Positions 62,069-64,000 of a DNA stretch of 64,000 bases are shown here, piece by piece (positions within the stretch are counted from its first letter, which is position 1; every line of letters begins with the position of its first letter). The notes below the pieces were generated by a model, which saw nothing but the letters and a program-made list of their open reading frames with translations, was not told where the DNA came from and did no database searches. The translations under genes were made by a program, and so were the position numbers. The stretch is from Chitinophaga pinensis DSM 2588 (GTDB taxonomy: Bacteria > Bacteroidota > Bacteroidia > Chitinophagales > Chitinophagaceae): NCBI RefSeq assembly GCF_000024005.1, contig NC_013132.1, positions 7,558,001 through 7,622,000 on the forward strand, written 5' to 3'.

Positions 62069-63028
62069 ATGGCTAACCTGAAGATCTCTTTTTTCATCGC
62101 ATTCCTTGTGGCCGGTATTGCTTCCAGAAGCCTGGCACAACAACCCTCCGTATTTCTTGCAGATCCCACAATCTTTAAGGATAAAGGGCACTTTTACTTA
62201 TATGGGACCGGCAGTAATCAGGGATTTCCTGTATATGTATCAGCAGACCTGAAAACCTGGAAATCAGTAGAAGGTGTAGCTGACGACCTGGCTTTGCGGC
62301 GCGGCGACGCATTTGGTAACGGTGGCTTCTGGGCGCCTCAGATCATTACTTATAAAGGCATTTATTATATGGCATACACTGCCGACGAACACATAGCGAT
62401 CGCTAAAGCATCCAGTCCGGCAGGGCCCTTTAAACAGGATTCTCTCGTAGCCCTCAGCGGAACAGGCAAACAGATCGATCCATTCCTCTTCTTTGATGAT
62501 GATGGGAAAATATACCTTTATCATGTCAAATTACAGAACGGCAACCGCATCTTTGTTACAGAGATGAAACCTGATCTGTCTGACGTCGTAGCCGGCACGG
62601 CAAAAGAATGCATATCGGGTACAGCAGGATGGGAAAATACAGCCGCATCAGACTGGCCTGTCACAGAAGGACCTACGATATTAAAACATAAGAAAACTTA
62701 TTACCTGATCTATTCTGCAAATGATTTCCGGAATAAAGACTATGCGGTAGGATACGCAACATCGACATCTCCCTACGGACCATGGAAAAAATATGACGGC
62801 AACCCGGTCATCAGCAGACATAACATCGGACATAGCGGCAGTGGTCACGGAGACGTATTCACTGACAGCAGGCATAACATATACTACGTACTACATACAC
62901 ATAACTCGGAAGAAAAAGTATCACCACGTGCTACAGGTTTATTGAAACTGTCTTTCAAAGATGTAAAAGGAGGACCGGCAGTCCTGGTAGCGGATACAGC
63001 TTCATTCCGTTGGTTACAGAAAAAATAG
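62069..63028 (+). CDS. Glycoside hydrolase family 43 (exported)
   Basis: 319 residues from ATG 62069 with a signal peptide ending SRSLAQ. Five-bladed propeller enzyme acting on arabinose- or xylose-containing or related glycans. Catalytic pattern: Asp base in VFLADPTIFKDKGHFYLYGT, pKa-tuning Asp in GKQIDPFLFFDDDGKIYLYH, and Glu acid in WPVTEGPTILKHKKTYYLIY. C-terminal part HSGSGHGDVFTDSRHNIYYV. Secreted or periplasmic; the exact sugar is unknown. Confidence 0.92.
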   Translation: MANLKISFFIAFLVAGIASRSLAQQPSVFLADPTIFKDKGHFYLYGTGSNQGFPVYVSADLKTWKSVEGVADDLALRRGDAFGNGGFWAPQIITYKGIYYMAYTADEHIAIAKASSPAGPFKQDSLVALSGTGKQIDPFLFFDDDGKIYLYHVKLQNGNRIFVTEMKPDLSDVVAGTAKECISGTAGWENTAASDWPVTEGPTILKHKKTYYLIYSANDFRNKDYAVGYATSTSPYGPWKKYDGNPVISRHNIGHSGSGHGDVFTDSRHNIYYVLHTHNSEEKVSPRATGLLKLSFKDVKGGPAVLVADTASFRWLQKK

Positions 63029-63039
63029 TACCCAACGGC

Positions 63040-64000
63040 TTAGTCATACATCAGTTGGCTATTCCTGAAGATCGCAGTCCATTTGCTGACAAAAGCAGCC
63101 GAAAGTTCTTTTTCCTTTACCGCTACAAAAAGCACATGAAATGCTTTCTTACCCTGCACCAGATAAAAAAGCTGGGATTCAGGGTGAGGGTCGTTGGGAA
63201 AACCTGGTGCTTCTGCTTTAAATAAAGCCCATTTTTGATTAGACTGGTTTACTTCCTTTAATATAGTTACTTTAGTGAGTGCACTCTCTTTCCGGCTTGC
63301 CTCAGCGAAAGTTTGTACCGCTTTGTGGATGCTTTCTACAGCCTGGTCTTTTATAGCAGATTGATACACCATGATTTTCCAGTTTGCCGCTGTTTCGTTC
63401 ACAGGTAACCATTGTATCATATAAGTGGAAGAATCACTTGCTTCATACGCTTTTTGCCAGGACTTTATCTCCGGAAATGCTACTTTAACAAATTCCCGTC
63501 TGCTCGCAATACCTGTTTTAAATGTCTTCCCTATATATTGAAAAAGCGGCTTCGTCTTTACCTCAAGTGTCCGGTCACTCGTAGCAGTATATATGTACGC
63601 CTTACCACTATCACAAACCAGAAATACAGTAGAAAACACCGGATTATTACTTTTTGGCGTTTTGTGATATTCATTCAGCCAAAAGACCTGCTGACCACTA
63701 TTAACGGTTCTTCCAGAATCTATTAACTGAAATTCACTGGCAACTTCGATAGCATTCAACAGTTTATCTTTAGCATCATCGATACCGGCGACTGCGTCAT
63801 CCACTATATTAACATTAATGTTCTCGCGAATTTTCCCTGAGGAATCCGGCGACCAGGCCATCAGCTTTATTGAGGGTAATTCAGTCGCCACCTTATAGGT
63901 CCAACCTGATGGTATACCTATAGAAAAACCATTGACAGAATCCCTGAAATGAAACAGTGACTGTCCATGCGCAGCCATGCTACAGCATAAAGTAAAAAGA
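63040..64000 (-). CDS. Secreted protein, unknown (start beyond window)
   Basis: The frame is open to the right edge: the residues before the ATG at 63978 read SFTLCCS, so that Met is probably inside a signal peptide (…CCSMAAHGQS) whose start lies past 64000. The body is beta-rich: GFSIGIPSGWTYKVATELPS, LMAWSPDSSGKIRENINVNI, and FAEASRKESALTKVTILKEV. It resembles exported proteins with PsbP-like folds, not certain. Convergent with the GH43 gene. Confidence 0.72.
   Translation of the reverse strand, partial: LFTLCCSMAAHGQSLFHFRDSVNGFSIGIPSGWTYKVATELPSIKLMAWSPDSSGKIRENINVNIVDDAVAGIDDAKDKLLNAIEVASEFQLIDSGRTVNSGQQVFWLNEYHKTPKSNNPVFSTVFLVCDSGKAYIYTATSDRTLEVKTKPLFQYIGKTFKTGIASRREFVKVAFPEIKSWQKAYEASDSSTYMIQWLPVNETAANWKIMVYQSAIKDQAVESIHKAVQTFAEASRKESALTKVTILKEVNQSNQKWALFKAEAPGFPNDPHPESQLFYLVQGKKAFHVLFVAVKEKELSAAFVSKWTAIFRNSQLMYD

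Noticed and set aside
1..64000. CRISPR array, rRNA genes or replication origin
   Set aside because: I found no regularly spaced repeats, no rRNA sequence and no DnaA-box cluster.

Overview
The window is chromosomal DNA from a Bacteroidota bacterium, most likely a Chitinophaga-like member of the Chitinophagaceae. The reasons are the housekeeping genes, the many lipoproteins with a Cys lipobox, the GH76 and GH43 glycosidases, a FadL-type outer-membrane protein, and promoters of the Bacteroidota type (TTTG, about 19 nt, TAnnTTTG). I assign the genus only from the general look of the proteins.

Layout. 1-11.6 kb is a conserved core: proS (3' end cut by the window), a Gly/Tyr-rich lipoprotein, a FadL-like porin, miaA, a pRiA4b-type protein, a GT4 / TsaC-like / CCA-transferase operon, dapD and a GH76 lipoprotein. 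A tRNA-Leu(CAG) follows at 11.7 kb. From the tRNA 3' end to 27.29 kb lies a genomic island. A 15-bp copy of the tRNA 3' end marks its far side, and a decayed tyrosine integrase split by an IS481-type element sits beside the tRNA. Its cargo is redox and detoxification genes: two AraC regulators, two OsmC proteins, two flavin amine oxidase-like enzymes, a Zn-alcohol dehydrogenase, an SDR, three thioredoxin-fold proteins, an ABM-like protein, a small membrane protein and an MFS exporter. 27.3-33.4 kb is a mobile-element graveyard (IS3 element, broken DUF1016 nuclease, group II intron with a broken RT, ISAon1 fragment, lone IS end). 33.5-64 kb is accessory chromosome: serine hydrolase, HxlR/quinone reductase pair, SDRs with AraC regulators, immunity-like and antitoxin-like small genes, RluF-like synthase, YcaQ-type glycosylase and GH43.

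Main discovery. Inside the island, seven transcription units carry the same bipartite operator: two half-sites (ATGG-like, or CCAT in gene orientation) exactly 20 bp apart, with the near half-site ending at a fixed 19-nt gap before the -7 box. An eighth unit has a weaker version. Six of the seven -7 boxes keep AnnTTTG but lack the first T (five CAnnTTTG, one GATCTTTG); the seventh, at 19.58 kb, is weaker still. The two AraC genes themselves have perfect TAnnTTTG boxes. This looks like one activator-dependent regulon that moves as a unit. A second, unrelated AraC circuit at 57.4-60.5 kb uses 17-bp direct repeats 23 bp apart, with the same 19-nt gap to the -7 box, in front of both an AraC gene and an SDR-AraC operon.

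Frameshifts or in-frame stops break at least six genes between 28.9 and 42.8 kb, including a decayed copy of a gene pair that is intact at 50.5-52.7 kb. I saw no CRISPR array, rRNA or replication origin.
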